Part shown: in pieces, positions 36,080 through 44,768 of the stretch
How positions within the stretch are numbered: the first letter of the stretch is position 1
How the letters are laid out: the number at the start of each line of letters is the position of its first letter
Assembly (NCBI GenBank): GCA_947489665.1
Contig: CANLEH010000004.1
Location: 124,001 to 188,000, forward strand
Reading direction: 5' to 3'
Length of the DNA stretch: 64,000 nt
Origin: an uncultured Roseicyclus sp.
GTDB lineage: Bacteria > Pseudomonadota > Alphaproteobacteria > Rhodobacterales > Rhodobacteraceae
Notes under the pieces: model-generated
What the model was told of the DNA's origin: nothing
The model's database searches: none
The model's input: only the letters and a program-made list of their open reading frames with translations
Program-made: the position numbers and the translations under genes

Positions 36080-37516
36080 ATGGAAGCGCTCGACACATTG
36101 ATGCTCAGCCGCATTCAGTTTGCGGCCAATATCTCATTCCACATCCTGTTCCCGACGATCACGATCGCTTTGGGCTGGGTGCTGTTTTTCTTCCGGGTGC
36201 GCTTTGCGCAAACGAGTGATGAAAAGTGGATGAATGCCTATCGGTTCTGGGTGAAGATCTTCGCTCTATCGTTCGCGATGGGTGTCGTCAGCGGCATCAC
36301 GATGTCGTTCCAGTTCGGTACCAACTGGCCGGGCTTCATGGAAACCGTGGGCAATATTGCCGGGCCGCTTCTGGCCTACGAGGTGATGACAGCCTTCTTC
36401 CTTGAGGCGGTGTTCATCGGCATCATGCTGTTCGGCTTTTCGCGCGTGCCGGGCTGGCTGCACATGCTGGCCACGTTCCTTGTGGCGTTCGGCACCACGA
36501 TGTCGGCGTTCTGGATCATCGTGCTGAACAGCTGGATGCACACACCGCAGGGCTTTGAGATGGTCGACGGCGTGGCCTTCGCGACGAACTGGTGGGAGAT
36601 CATCTTCAACCCCTCCATGCCGTACCGCTTTGCGCACATGATGATCGCCAGCTTCCTGACCGTGGCTTTCCTGATCGCAGGCGTCAGCGCGCTGCGCCGC
36701 CTGATGGGCGACGGGTCGCGCGAAGTGAAGACGATGTTGAAGACTGGTTTGGTTCTGGGCGCGATGTTGATCCCGGCACAGATCTATGTGGGCGACCTGC
36801 ATGGTCTGAACACCAAGGTCTATCAGCCTGCCAAAGTGGCGGCGATGGAGGGCAATTGGGAGACGGGGACCAATGTGCCACTGATCCTGTTCGCCTTGCC
36901 GAATGAAGAAACGCGGTCGAATGACTATGAAATCGGCATTCCGGGCCTTGCCTCACTGATCCTGACCCATTCTTGGGACGGGGAAGTTGTGGGCTTGAAT
37001 GAGTTCGTCGAAGAAGACGGCACTGTGATGCACCCACCCGTGGCGCCTGTGTTCTGGAGCTTCCGGACCATGGTGGGCACCGGCATGGCGATGTTGGCCA
37101 TGTCGTGGCTTGGCGTGTTCCTGATGTGGAAACGGCGGCGGATGCACGATGCGTCGACAACGAAGCACTGGTTGGCCGTTGAAGGTTTGCCGAAGGTCAT
37201 GCTCTACGCGTTGGTGCCGATGGCGTTCAGCGGTTGGGTGGCGACCCTTGCGGGCTGGTACACGACCGAGATTGGCCGCCAGCCTTGGTTGGTGAACGGT
37301 GTCGTGACGACCGCCGAGGCGGTGGCGCAGGTGCCCGCTGGCATGGTTGCTGGCACGCTGGTCGGGTACCTCGTAGCCTACGCGGCGTTGCTCTTCGCCT
37401 ATATCAGCGTGATCGTCTACCTCGCCCGCAAAGCGGCGCGAGGCGACGATGGCCGCGCGATCGATATGGAACATTCCGGCAAGGCGCAGGTCGCTGCGCT
37501 GCAACCGGCGGAGTAA
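36080..37516 (+). CDS. cydA: Cytochrome bd-type ubiquinol oxidase subunit I
   Basis: 478 residues with about nine membrane helices. Conserved regions: SRIQFAANISFHILFP with the haem-ligand histidine, and MSFQFGTNWPGF, EAVFIGIMLFGF, NSWMHTPQGFE and GRQPW. The periplasmic Q-loop is short, as in the CIO-type (cyanide-insensitive) oxidases. An extension to 36038 overlaps the regulator and is rejected. The enzyme oxidises quinol with O2, and is useful at low oxygen or under respiratory stress. Confidence 0.95.
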   Translation: MEALDTLMLSRIQFAANISFHILFPTITIALGWVLFFFRVRFAQTSDEKWMNAYRFWVKIFALSFAMGVVSGITMSFQFGTNWPGFMETVGNIAGPLLAYEVMTAFFLEAVFIGIMLFGFSRVPGWLHMLATFLVAFGTTMSAFWIIVLNSWMHTPQGFEMVDGVAFATNWWEIIFNPSMPYRFAHMMIASFLTVAFLIAGVSALRRLMGDGSREVKTMLKTGLVLGAMLIPAQIYVGDLHGLNTKVYQPAKVAAMEGNWETGTNVPLILFALPNEETRSNDYEIGIPGLASLILTHSWDGEVVGLNEFVEEDGTVMHPPVAPVFWSFRTMVGTGMAMLAMSWLGVFLMWKRRRMHDASTTKHWLAVEGLPKVMLYALVPMAFSGWVATLAGWYTTEIGRQPWLVNGVVTTAEAVAQVPAGMVAGTLVGYLVAYAALLFAYISVIVYLARKAARGDDGRAIDMEHSGKAQVAALQPAE

Positions 37517-37522
37517 GCACAG

Positions 37523-38536
37523 ATGTTTCCTGATTTTGCCAACCCCGCCGAGTGGCTGCCTTGGGCCTTTGCCTCGCTGATGGGCTTTTCCATCCTCGTC
37601 TACGTGGTCCTCGACGGCTTTGATCTGGGCGTGGGGATCCTGTTTCCTCTCGCCGATGATGTCGAGAAGGATAAGATGATCGGCTCCATCGGGCCGTTCT
37701 GGGATGCAAACGAGACGTGGCTGGTGTTGGCAGTCGGGCTGCTTCTGGTGGCGTTTCCGACGGCGCACGGAATGATCCTGACGGCGCTATATCTGCCGGT
37801 GTTCATCATGCTGATTGGCCTGATCCTGCGCGGCGTGGCGTTCGAGTTCCGGGCCAAGGCCCATGCCAAGCACAAGCGGCTGTGGAACAACCTGTTCTTT
37901 GCGGGTTCCACCCTGACGGCGCTTTCGCAAGGTTTCATGTTGGGCCTCTACATCATGGGGCTGGAGCAGACGCTGGCCACCTATGCCTTCGGGGCGCTGA
38001 CCGCCGTGGCACTGGCGGTGGGTTACAGTTTTATCGGGGCGACCTGGCTGATCCACAAGGCTGAAGGCGGATTGCAGTTGAAAGCGGTGCAATGGGCGAA
38101 GGAGAGCCTGTGGGGCATCATCATAGGGATCGGGGCGGTGTCATTGGCCACACCGCTGGTGTCGACGCGGATTTTCGACCGGTGGCTGGATTTCCCCAAC
38201 GCGTTCTATCTGGCGCCGATCCCGATCATCTCGCTGGTGCTGGTGGTGGTGCTGTGGCGGATGATCCGCCAAATGCCGTTCGAGAATGATGCGCGGTCCT
38301 GGCTGCCTTTTGCCGTTTCTACTGCGATCTTTGCACTGGCCTATATTGGCCTTGCTTACAGCTTCTACCCTTACGTGGTGCCGGAGCAGCTGACAATTTA
38401 TGAGGCTGCGGCGGCGCCGGAAAGCCTGATGATCATTCTCGTGGGCGCTTGTTTCGTTGTGCCGACCATCGCGGGATATTCGTTGCTGGCCTATTACATC
38501 TTCCGCGGCAAGGCGACGGCGCTGCGGTACGACTAG
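37523..38536 (+). CDS. cydB: Cytochrome bd-type ubiquinol oxidase subunit II
   Basis: 337 residues, about eight membrane helices, with the N-terminal LDGFDLGVGILFPLA and GPFWDANETWLVLA typical of CydB. It follows cydA after six bases. No cydX-like small ORF follows and cydDC is not in the window. The operon is followed by a dispersed GC-rich repeat. Confidence 0.95.
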   Translation: MFPDFANPAEWLPWAFASLMGFSILVYVVLDGFDLGVGILFPLADDVEKDKMIGSIGPFWDANETWLVLAVGLLLVAFPTAHGMILTALYLPVFIMLIGLILRGVAFEFRAKAHAKHKRLWNNLFFAGSTLTALSQGFMLGLYIMGLEQTLATYAFGALTAVALAVGYSFIGATWLIHKAEGGLQLKAVQWAKESLWGIIIGIGAVSLATPLVSTRIFDRWLDFPNAFYLAPIPIISLVLVVVLWRMIRQMPFENDARSWLPFAVSTAIFALAYIGLAYSFYPYVVPEQLTIYEAAAAPESLMIILVGACFVVPTIAGYSLLAYYIFRGKATALRYD

Positions 38537-38555
38537 GGGGTTCGGCGCCTGTCTT

Positions 38556-38632
38556 CCATTGGTCAAAAATACCTCGGGGGGTCTGGGGGGCTGGCCCCCC
38601 AGTCGGTCGACGCGCAAAGCGCGGCGAAACCC
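38556..38632 (-). repeat. Dispersed GC-rich repeat, copy A
   Basis: Read on the minus strand: a G-rich/C-rich hairpin (GGGGGGCCAGCCCCCC), then CCCCCCGAGGTATTTTTGACC. The same tail occurs at 47830-47885 and, altered, at 56122-56190. It lies between cydB and mipZ, convergent genes. Confidence 0.7.
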
Positions 38633-38634
38633 GA

Positions 38635-39444
38635 TTAGAAATCGACGCTGACGCCGGGCAGGTTCAGCGCGCTCACCAGATCGCGGACCTCTTGCCGGGC
38701 GGCGACGTTAGAGATGTTGAGCCGCTCAACGCCCAGATCGCGCAGGTCCAGCAGGGTCATGCCCGAGGGAAAGAGTTCGCGGAAAATCACGCGCTCGGAA
38801 AAGCCGGGGGCGACGCGGAAGCCGATGCGTTTGGCGAGTTCCTCCAGCGCTTTGCCGATCTTGCGTTTGTTGTGCATCTGCTGCGAGGGCAAACGATTGC
38901 GCACGACCACCCAATCGGTGGGCTGAAGCCCGGCTTTCGCGCGCAGCTGGCGGGCGTGCCAGACCATCTCGGAATAGACGGACGGGCCCTTGAGCTCATA
39001 GGTCTCGGGGTCGATCTTTGCCAGCAAGTCGAAATCGACGAAGCTGTCGTTGAGGGGCGTGACAAGCGTGTCGGCCAAGCTGTGGGCCACCTGGCTGAGG
39101 CGCGTGTGGCTGCCGGGGCAATCGATGACGATGAAGTCGCACCGCTCTTCCTGGTCGGCGACGGCGGCGGAGAGGCGGCGGTCGTAAATATTCTCGCCTT
39201 CGCCAATGTCATCGGGCGACATGTCGGGCAGGTCGAGGACCAACGGGCAGGCGACATCCATGCCTTTGCGGGCGATGGTGGCCTCGCGGTTTTGCAGGTA
39301 GCGGTGAAAGCTGCGCTGGCGCAGGTCCAGATCCAACCCGCCGACCACATGGCCCATCCGCGCCAAGGCCGTGGCGATATGCATGGCGGTGGTGGATTTG
39401 CCCGAACCGCCCTTCTCATTCCCGAGCACGATAATATGTGCCAT
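38635..39444 (-). CDS. mipZ: Division-plane ATPase MipZ (ParA/MinD superfamily)
   Basis: 269 residues. The deviant Walker A KGGSGKST near residue 11, the second aspartate-rich motif LDLDLRQRSF and the DCPG switch II motif are visible. MipZ forms polar gradients with ParB and inhibits FtsZ, placing the septum at midcell in alphaproteobacteria. The full-length match to MipZ rather than generic ParA rests on the LGNEKGGSGKSTTAMH start and length. Divergent from a TPR gene. Confidence 0.92.
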   Translation of the reverse strand: MAHIIVLGNEKGGSGKSTTAMHIATALARMGHVVGGLDLDLRQRSFHRYLQNREATIARKGMDVACPLVLDLPDMSPDDIGEGENIYDRRLSAAVADQEERCDFIVIDCPGSHTRLSQVAHSLADTLVTPLNDSFVDFDLLAKIDPETYELKGPSVYSEMVWHARQLRAKAGLQPTDWVVVRNRLPSQQMHNKRKIGKALEELAKRIGFRVAPGFSERVIFRELFPSGMTLLDLRDLGVERLNISNVAARQEVRDLVSALNLPGVSVDF

Positions 39445-39639
39445 CTGCCTGTCCCGCCTTTTGGCTGTGCGACCCTCATGTGCCGGGCCGCCTTTTCTGG
39501 GCGCCCTTCATTGATGGGGCGCGAGGTGTTGGGCCAAAGTATAAGGGCGGTCTGGGGGGCTGTTAAGGTGAAAGCGCAGGGGAATGGACCGAATCGTGCC
39601 GCCCGTGCGACGCTTTTGCCGCAACGGGGAGGGGACCAT

Positions 39640-40923
39640 ATGCAGCAGGATCGGTATGGGAATGCCTTGAGCACAGGCTCGGCCGAGGCGGCCATGGCTT
39701 ATGTGGAGGGCGTGGACCATGTTTTGGGCAACACCTATGGCGGGGTTGAGGCGCTGGCGCGTGCGGTCGAATTGGATGATCGCTTTGCCCTGGGCCACAT
39801 CGCCCATGCGCGGGCTTTGATGTACGCCAATGACATGGGTGGCGCGCGCGACGCGGTGGGGCGTGCCGTTGCGCTTGCGGACGGGTTAAGCGACCGGGAG
39901 CGGTCGCATATTCGCATCTATGAGCTTTTGATGGACGGCAAACCGGTTGAGGCACGCGCCGCCGTCAACACCCATGTGCGTGACTGGCCCTGTGATCCGA
40001 TTGTGGCGCAGTTGAACTGTCAGGTGTTCGGGCTGATCGGGTTTTCGGGATGCGCGGGGCGGGAGGCGGAGATGCTTGCCTATACCTCGGCGCTTGCGCC
40101 TGCTTACGGAGAGGATTGGTGGTTCCTGTCCGTCCATGCGCAATCCTTGTGCGAGAATGGGCGTCCGGACCGGGCGCTTGAGGTCATGGAACGCTCGCTG
40201 GAGTTGAACAATGGCAACGCCAATGCCAGCCATTTCAAATCCCACGCCATGTACGAGATGGGGCAGACGGCAGAGGGCCGCGCCTATCTTGATGCTTGGA
40301 TGGAGGGGTATGACGCGCGTGGATTGTTGCATGGCCATTTGTCGTGGCACGCGGCGCTCTGGGCGCTGGAGCAGGGCGATATGGAGGCGTTCTGGGCCTG
40401 GTATGACGGCGGTGTTGGGCCGGGCACCGGGCCGGGATCGGCCCTTCCGATCAACGTGTTGACAGATGCCGCGGCGCTGTTGTGGCGCGCGGAGTTGGCC
40501 GGGCACAGCATCGCGCCCGAACGTTGGCGGGATGTGAGCGCTTATGCCTGCGCGCAGTTCGCCAATCCCGGACAGAGTTTCGCAGACATGCATGCGGCCC
40601 TGGCCCATGCAATGGCCGGTGATGGGGCGGCGCTGGCGCGGTTGGTCGAGGCGTCACGTGGGTTTGCGGCAGACCTTGTGCGCCCCGTTGCCCTTGGCTG
40701 GGGCGCGGTAGCGCGGCAGGATTGGGAGGGCGCGTTGGACGCGCTGACGCCAGTGATGGCCGATCATGCGCGGTTCGGCGGCAGCCGGGCGCAGCGGGAC
40801 CTGCTGGAGCTGACATGGATGTTGTGCCTGATGCGTCTGGGCCGGAAGGACGAGGCCAAGCGGGCCGCGGCGACGCGACGCCCGATTTTTGCCGAGGCAG
40901 CCCCTTTGGCCGGTTATGCGTAA
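39640..40923 (+). CDS. Tetratricopeptide-repeat protein, TTC38-like
   Basis: 427 residues from the ATG at 39640 behind GGGGAGGGG. Helical pairs throughout (EALARAVELDDRFALGHIAHARALMY, ALEVMERSLELNNGNANASHFKSHAMYEMG, ALDALTPVMADHARFGGSRAQRDLLELTW) fit the TPR-38 family. No signal peptide. Function unknown. A very long in-frame extension back to 38449 is only the open frame opposite mipZ and is rejected. Confidence 0.85.
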   Translation: MQQDRYGNALSTGSAEAAMAYVEGVDHVLGNTYGGVEALARAVELDDRFALGHIAHARALMYANDMGGARDAVGRAVALADGLSDRERSHIRIYELLMDGKPVEARAAVNTHVRDWPCDPIVAQLNCQVFGLIGFSGCAGREAEMLAYTSALAPAYGEDWWFLSVHAQSLCENGRPDRALEVMERSLELNNGNANASHFKSHAMYEMGQTAEGRAYLDAWMEGYDARGLLHGHLSWHAALWALEQGDMEAFWAWYDGGVGPGTGPGSALPINVLTDAAALLWRAELAGHSIAPERWRDVSAYACAQFANPGQSFADMHAALAHAMAGDGAALARLVEASRGFAADLVRPVALGWGAVARQDWEGALDALTPVMADHARFGGSRAQRDLLELTWMLCLMRLGRKDEAKRAAATRRPIFAEAAPLAGYA

Positions 40924-40933
40924 CGTGATCCTG

Positions 40934-41755
40934 TCAGGTTGTTTTTCGTTGCCGCAGCCATAGCCAAAAAACGATCACCCCAAAGATGGGTTCGAAGCCA
41001 TAGATCGCATATTGGAAGAGCGAAACGCTCTCGGTGGAAGCTGCAATTTCGTTAGGGTCGGTCGGGCCGCGAAACGTCTCGCTGACGAAAACCGTCGAAT
41101 CCCAAACGGCGTGAAGTATGACACTTGGCCAGATCGAATTCAGATACATCATCAGCGCGCAATAGAGCAGACCACCGCCCGCGGCGTGAAGAACCTGGAT
41201 CGTCGTGTTCCCGAAGGATTGGCCGTTCACCAAGTTTACATAGTGCATTGCCCCGAAGACAAGGGATGACAGGAAGAAGGCGGCAACGGGCCCCCATGCG
41301 GCCTTCATTCCGCGAAAGACGAGGCCGCGGAACAGGAATTCCTCGAAGATCCCGACAAGGGCCGTGGTCGCAACGATACCAATCAACAACGGCACCATGG
41401 ATTGGACGACATTCGGCTCCAATGCACTGTAACCGCTATAAGCGGCAATCCAGAACAGCGACAAATAGGCCAAAACTGGCAGAAGCACCCACAGATGGCG
41501 GAGCGTCGGCGCCGATGTGCCGTAGATGTCGTGCCAGGCCCCGAGGATCGAAACGATCAGCAGGACAGCAACCACCAAGCCAAGTTCCGGGATCGCCATG
41601 GAAGCCGCTTCGCTACTGTCGACCCCTTCCGCGCCAGATTGGCCTGACGTGCCAAGCACGAGGGGTGAAAGGAAATAGAGGACAAAGAGCAAGACGATCA
41701 AAGCGGCCGTCAGGAGAGGGCGTTGGCGATCAAATTCGCGGATGGATTGGATCAT
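40934..41755 (-). CDS. CPBP-family intramembrane metalloprotease
   Basis: 273 residues from the ATG at 41755. About seven membrane helices. The CAAX-protease/bacteriocin-processing motifs are present: EEFLFRGLVFRGM, then FGAMHYVN and a late histidine in ILHAVWDS. Its start overlaps the stop of the next gene by ATGA. Substrate unknown. Confidence 0.88.
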   Translation of the reverse strand: MIQSIREFDRQRPLLTAALIVLLFVLYFLSPLVLGTSGQSGAEGVDSSEAASMAIPELGLVVAVLLIVSILGAWHDIYGTSAPTLRHLWVLLPVLAYLSLFWIAAYSGYSALEPNVVQSMVPLLIGIVATTALVGIFEEFLFRGLVFRGMKAAWGPVAAFFLSSLVFGAMHYVNLVNGQSFGNTTIQVLHAAGGGLLYCALMMYLNSIWPSVILHAVWDSTVFVSETFRGPTDPNEIAASTESVSLFQYAIYGFEPIFGVIVFWLWLRQRKTT

Positions 41756-42372
41756 TCGGTCAGCTCCGATGCGGGGATGCCTAAGCGGGACAACGCGATG
41801 GGGCCGGGTTGCAGATCGGCCCGCCACATATCCCACGCGCCGCCCGCGCCCATGTAGCCACTGTAGAGTTTGGCAATCAAAAGGGGCGATGCGGCAATCT
41901 CGGGCCAGTCCATTTGGGCGAGGTCAGGATGGTCCCGTCGCAAGTATTCAAGATATACGGCTGCGGACCAGGTCGAGAATTCGGGTTGTTCGGCAAAATA
42001 GCCAATCGCATCTATCGCATGACGCCGCGGTACGTCGATCAGCGTCAGATAGTCATTCTCCAGTGCAAATGGCAAAAGCGTGCCTTCGACGGTACTGGCC
42101 TTGATCCGATAAGGCCCAAGCGAGAAGTCGAGGCGTGTCGTGATCCGTGGAATAGCGAAGGTCGCAATGTCTTGCGCATCTTCCAGGGCTCGCCGCCATA
42201 GCGGCTGATCCTCGTAATAGGCGGCTTCAGCTGCGCGTATGCGGGTCGTGATTTCGGCAGGGACGGGCGGGAAGCCGAGCCTGATTTCGTAGGAATGAAG
42301 CCAACTTGCCCTTTGGTAGAGAAACGCCGTGGCGAAGACAAAGCCGAGGCAGAAGAATAAGACAAGTTTCAT
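41752..42372 (-). CDS. Membrane-anchored protein of unknown function
   Basis: 206 residues from the ATG at 42372 (MKLVLFFCLGFVFATAF), one N-terminal hydrophobic helix and a soluble, mostly helical domain with the repeated aromatic/charged motif (HPDLAQMDWPEIAAS). No family recognised. Overlap with the CPBP protease gene suggests joint expression, possibly as substrate or partner (inference). Confidence 0.68.
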   Translation of the reverse strand: MKLVLFFCLGFVFATAFLYQRASWLHSYEIRLGFPPVPAEITTRIRAAEAAYYEDQPLWRRALEDAQDIATFAIPRITTRLDFSLGPYRIKASTVEGTLLPFALENDYLTLIDVPRRHAIDAIGYFAEQPEFSTWSAAVYLEYLRRDHPDLAQMDWPEIAASPLLIAKLYSGYMGAGGAWDMWRADLQPGPIALSRLGIPASELTE

Positions 42373-42456
42373 CGTCGGGAAGGCCCTGAGCGTGGCGGAT
42401 TGCCAGACCATAGGCCGACACTACGGACATGGCCAATGAAACGCGAAAGGGTCCAC

Positions 42457-42487
42457 AAAAAAAGCCGCCCCGACTGGGGGCGGCTTT
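42457..42487 (-). terminator. Rho-independent terminator of rplS-rpmE
   Basis: AAAGCCGCCCC and GGGGCGGCTTT pair around GACTG; on the minus strand a run of seven T follows. Confidence 0.92.
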
Positions 42488-42511
42488 GGACGTTGTGACA
42501 GAAGGTTCTGG

Positions 42512-42733
42512 TTAGAAGCCCAGGCCTTCGTACTTCTTCTTGAACTTCGAAACACGGCCGCCGGTGTCGAGCAGGCGGGCGCCGCCGCCGGTCCAGGCCG
42601 GGTGCACCGTGGGGTCGATGTCGAGGGACAGGGTGTCGCCCTCGGAGCCCCAGGAGGAGCGCATCTGAACGATGTCGCCGTTGGTCATTTTCACGTCGAT
42701 CACGTGATAATCGGGATGCAGATCCTTTTTCAT
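42512..42733 (-). CDS. rpmE: 50S ribosomal protein L31
   Basis: 73 residues ([20 protein letters not shown]... VHPAWTGG... [10 protein letters not shown]). The L31 zinc-binding cysteines are absent, so it is a zinc-independent (C-minus) form. It follows rplS by 12 bases and shares its terminator. Confidence 0.96.
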   Translation of the reverse strand: MKKDLHPDYHVIDVKMTNGDIVQMRSSWGSEGDTLSLDIDPTVHPAWTGGGARLLDTGGRVSKFKKKYEGLGF

Positions 42734-42745
42734 CTCACGTTCTCC

Positions 42746-43129
42746 TTACGCTTCGGCGCCCTTGGGCGCTTTGTAGTTGGTATCCTCGGCGATCCGCGCG
42801 GACTTACCGCGGCGCGAACGGAGGTAGTAGAGCTTGGCGCGGCGAACACGGCCACGGCGCACGACGGTGATCGCGTCGATGTTGGTCGAGTGCAGGGGGA
42901 ACACACGTTCCACGCCCTCACCGGAGGAAATCTTGCGTACGGTGAACGATCCGGCAATGCCGTCGCCGTTCTTGCGCGCGATGCAGACGCCCTCAAAATT
43001 CTGAATACGGGTGCGGGTGCCTTCCGTCACGCGGAAGCCCACGCGCACGGTATCCCCGGCTTTGAAATCGGGAATGTCTTTCCCGAGGGCGGCGACTTGT
43101 TCCGCCTCGATCTGTGCGATCAGGTCCAT
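42746..43129 (-). CDS. rplS: 50S ribosomal protein L19
   Basis: 127 residues from the ATG at 43129, with AGGAG nine bases upstream. Conserved [30 protein letters not shown] and [14 protein letters not shown]. Lies at the bridge between subunits. A longer reading from 43282 is rejected. In relatives trmD is directly upstream; here only a trmD 3' fragment is adjacent. Confidence 0.97.
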   Translation of the reverse strand: MDLIAQIEAEQVAALGKDIPDFKAGDTVRVGFRVTEGTRTRIQNFEGVCIARKNGDGIAGSFTVRKISSGEGVERVFPLHSTNIDAITVVRRGRVRRAKLYYLRSRRGKSARIAEDTNYKAPKGAEA

Positions 43130-43278
43130 CTGATGCGCTCCTTTCATATGGTTCTGCGCGGTTTGCCCGCGGATCATTTCTTTTTTGCCGCCGGACACGT
43201 TCCGGCAAACGATCGCAGCGGCCCGAGTCGTATGGGGCCGTTGCAATGGGCTGCGTATAGGGGGGTAGGCGGGGGCGA

Positions 43279-43402
43279 TCAAGCCTTATTGTCTTGGTGT
43301 TTCGTCCACAAATCGGGCCGACGCGCTTTGGTCAGCGCTTCCGCCTGCTCCCGCCGCCATTTCCCCACCGCGCCATGATCTCCAGTGCGAAGGACTGGAG
43401 AG
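43279..43402 (-). pseudogene. Truncated second copy of the trmD 3' end
   Basis: In frame, this reads ...[20 protein letters not shown] then [14 protein letters not shown] and a TGA stop, matching the C-terminus of the complete TrmD ([31 protein letters not shown]). Homology fades upstream of the codons for PVL, near 43400. At DNA level 43305-43385 aligns without gaps to 45136-45216 at about 79 percent identity, including 24 identical bases. It sits exactly where trmD ends in relatives, directly upstream of rplS. Confidence 0.85.
43305..43385. repeat. Left direct repeat (attachment-like) of the trmD insert
   Basis: Partner of 45136-45216, offset by 1831 bases with no gap. The identical core is 43340-43363 (24 bases, beginning TCCGCCTGCTCCC). 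Mismatches cluster on both sides of the core. Confidence 0.8.
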
Positions 43403-43435
43403 TTTCAAGGGAATTGAGTCTTTGCAAAAGGTCTG

Positions 43436-44404
43436 TCAACGTGAGGCGCTTCTACTCCTCATGTTGCCGGGAGATGCTGGGGCGATGGTTTGTGCACCAA
43501 ACTTCTCCATGAGTTCAGTTAACGCGGAATTTTGATTAGCATGTATGACAGCGGTGCGCCCATCGGGGTTTATGTTGAAAGCGTTGAAACGGTCTGGAGA
43601 AACTATCATTCCAACGCCCGAAACAGAATGTCCACGACTGTCTAAGCCTTGGAAGGTGACAGGTGCAAAGGGAGCTGTCACTTCGGCCTGGGAGAGTGTG
43701 AAACACTCAAGACCAATTTCCATAGGGTTGATGACCTTGGTTCTTACATCTTTGTCGAACATATCGAGTCTGAAGAATTCATCCGAGTCCATTTGGGACA
43801 TCACATTGTAGGCCAGACCGGAGAAAGACGTGTTCCCCGCTGCCGTGAGGATGTCGCCAACGATGACACGACGGTTTTCATGACGCCCCTCGATCTGCAT
43901 CGTGAAGGAAATGCCAGCCGCAGAACTTCGGATCTTAACCAGCATGATGATGAGATTTTCGTGCGTCCAATCGTAACGCACCAAGGCTAACGGTTGAGGC
44001 CATGTCGTGTTCCGCCCGCTTTTGCGCAGCCGCTGGAAGGTGTTTCCAATTTCTCGGGTTAACTGTTCCGCTTGTAAGCGGGCCGTATGGTCGCCGTTGA
44101 TCAGGTTTTCTTGGATGACCCTGAGGTGTTCAGCGTTTTCGGGTTGTTTTGCAAGGAAACCGCGCTGCATCAGGATTTCATATTGTACTACGTTGGCAAG
44201 AATACTGTGCTTTTGCGAAAGACGCTTGGGTGTGTGCCCGCGAGCGAACTGCTTGAGCGCAGAGAGCGTCCATCCTGACTTCTCACCCACGGCATAGATG
44301 ATTTTCTGATAGCTAAATTTGGAATCGGACAGGGCCTTAACCAGCTGCCTCAAGGCATGGGCTGCCGCCTGGACTTCGATATCGGTTGGAGTATGGTTAG
44401 TCAT
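43436..44404 (-). CDS. 322-residue protein of unknown function in the trmD insert
   Basis: No family recognised. Residues 1-130 are helical and charged; SYQKIIYAVGEKSGWTLSAL followed by KQFARGHTPKRLS could be a helix-turn-helix. Residues 130-290 look like a mixed strand domain (LALVRYDWTHENLIIMLVKI, GISFTMQIEGRHENRRVIVG, FRLDMFDKDVRTKV). The tail is Ser/Arg rich. Cytosolic by composition. Codon use is clearly less GC-biased than in rplS or trmD. The ATG at 44404 follows GAGATGATGA, a weak ribosome site. A DNA-binding or sensing role is guesswork. Confidence 0.75.
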   Translation of the reverse strand: MTNHTPTDIEVQAAAHALRQLVKALSDSKFSYQKIIYAVGEKSGWTLSALKQFARGHTPKRLSQKHSILANVVQYEILMQRGFLAKQPENAEHLRVIQENLINGDHTARLQAEQLTREIGNTFQRLRKSGRNTTWPQPLALVRYDWTHENLIIMLVKIRSSAAGISFTMQIEGRHENRRVIVGDILTAAGNTSFSGLAYNVMSQMDSDEFFRLDMFDKDVRTKVINPMEIGLECFTLSQAEVTAPFAPVTFQGLDSRGHSVSGVGMIVSPDRFNAFNINPDGRTAVIHANQNSALTELMEKFGAQTIAPASPGNMRSRSASR

Positions 44405-44449
44405 TCATCATCTCGGCGTGCTTGACCCGTAAGAGCTTGTCGGTTAGGC

Positions 44450-44481
44450 GAACGGGCCGGCAGGCCGACCCGTTCTTTTTT
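44450..44481 (+). terminator. Plus-strand terminator inside the insert
   Basis: GAACGGG (44450-44456) pairs with CCCGTTC (44469-44475), with inner pairing, followed by six T. It points away from both minus-strand genes, so it would end a short plus-strand transcript, possibly antisense to the 322-residue gene's leader. Confidence 0.6.
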
Positions 44482-44530
44482 AGGACGAGCTTGCTAGTCT
44501 GCGCGTCCGATGTTTGAGTTCTGTTGGCAC

Positions 44531-44611
44531 TCACTCAAACAACTTCAGGATGCAGCCGATCAGTACGATTGACGTACCAAAGGCAACATACAGATCAGAA
44601 CCTAGTAGCAT
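44531..44611 (-). CDS. 26-residue hydrophobic peptide
   Basis: The ATG at 44611 is preceded by AGGAGG with a 7-base spacer (AGGAGGAAGAGCC), one of the best ribosome sites in the window. The product is a short N-terminus MLLGSDLY, a hydrophobic stretch VAFGTSIVLIGCIL and a KLFE end: a single membrane span. It resembles in size and layout small membrane peptides such as type I toxins or oxidase accessory peptides, but no match is claimed. It lies 126 bases upstream of the 322-residue gene on the same strand. Confidence 0.5.
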   Translation of the reverse strand: MLLGSDLYVAFGTSIVLIGCILKLFE

Positions 44612-44768
44612 GGCTCTTCCTCCTCTGGTTGGCCCGGTGGAAGGGGCTTTGCGGCCAGTCCGCCTTCCAGATTGGCGCGCGTGCCTCTCGGCCAGATTCT
44701 TGTGGAAGGAATCCGAGGCGCAACAATCTGTCCACAATGATAAACTAGGTGGCAGATTGTTTCGCGAC

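Noticed and set aside
38449-39639. Long in-frame N-terminal extension of the TPR gene
   Set aside because: It is the open frame opposite mipZ, has no ribosome site and starts within cydB; the ATG at 39640 has GGGGAGGGG.
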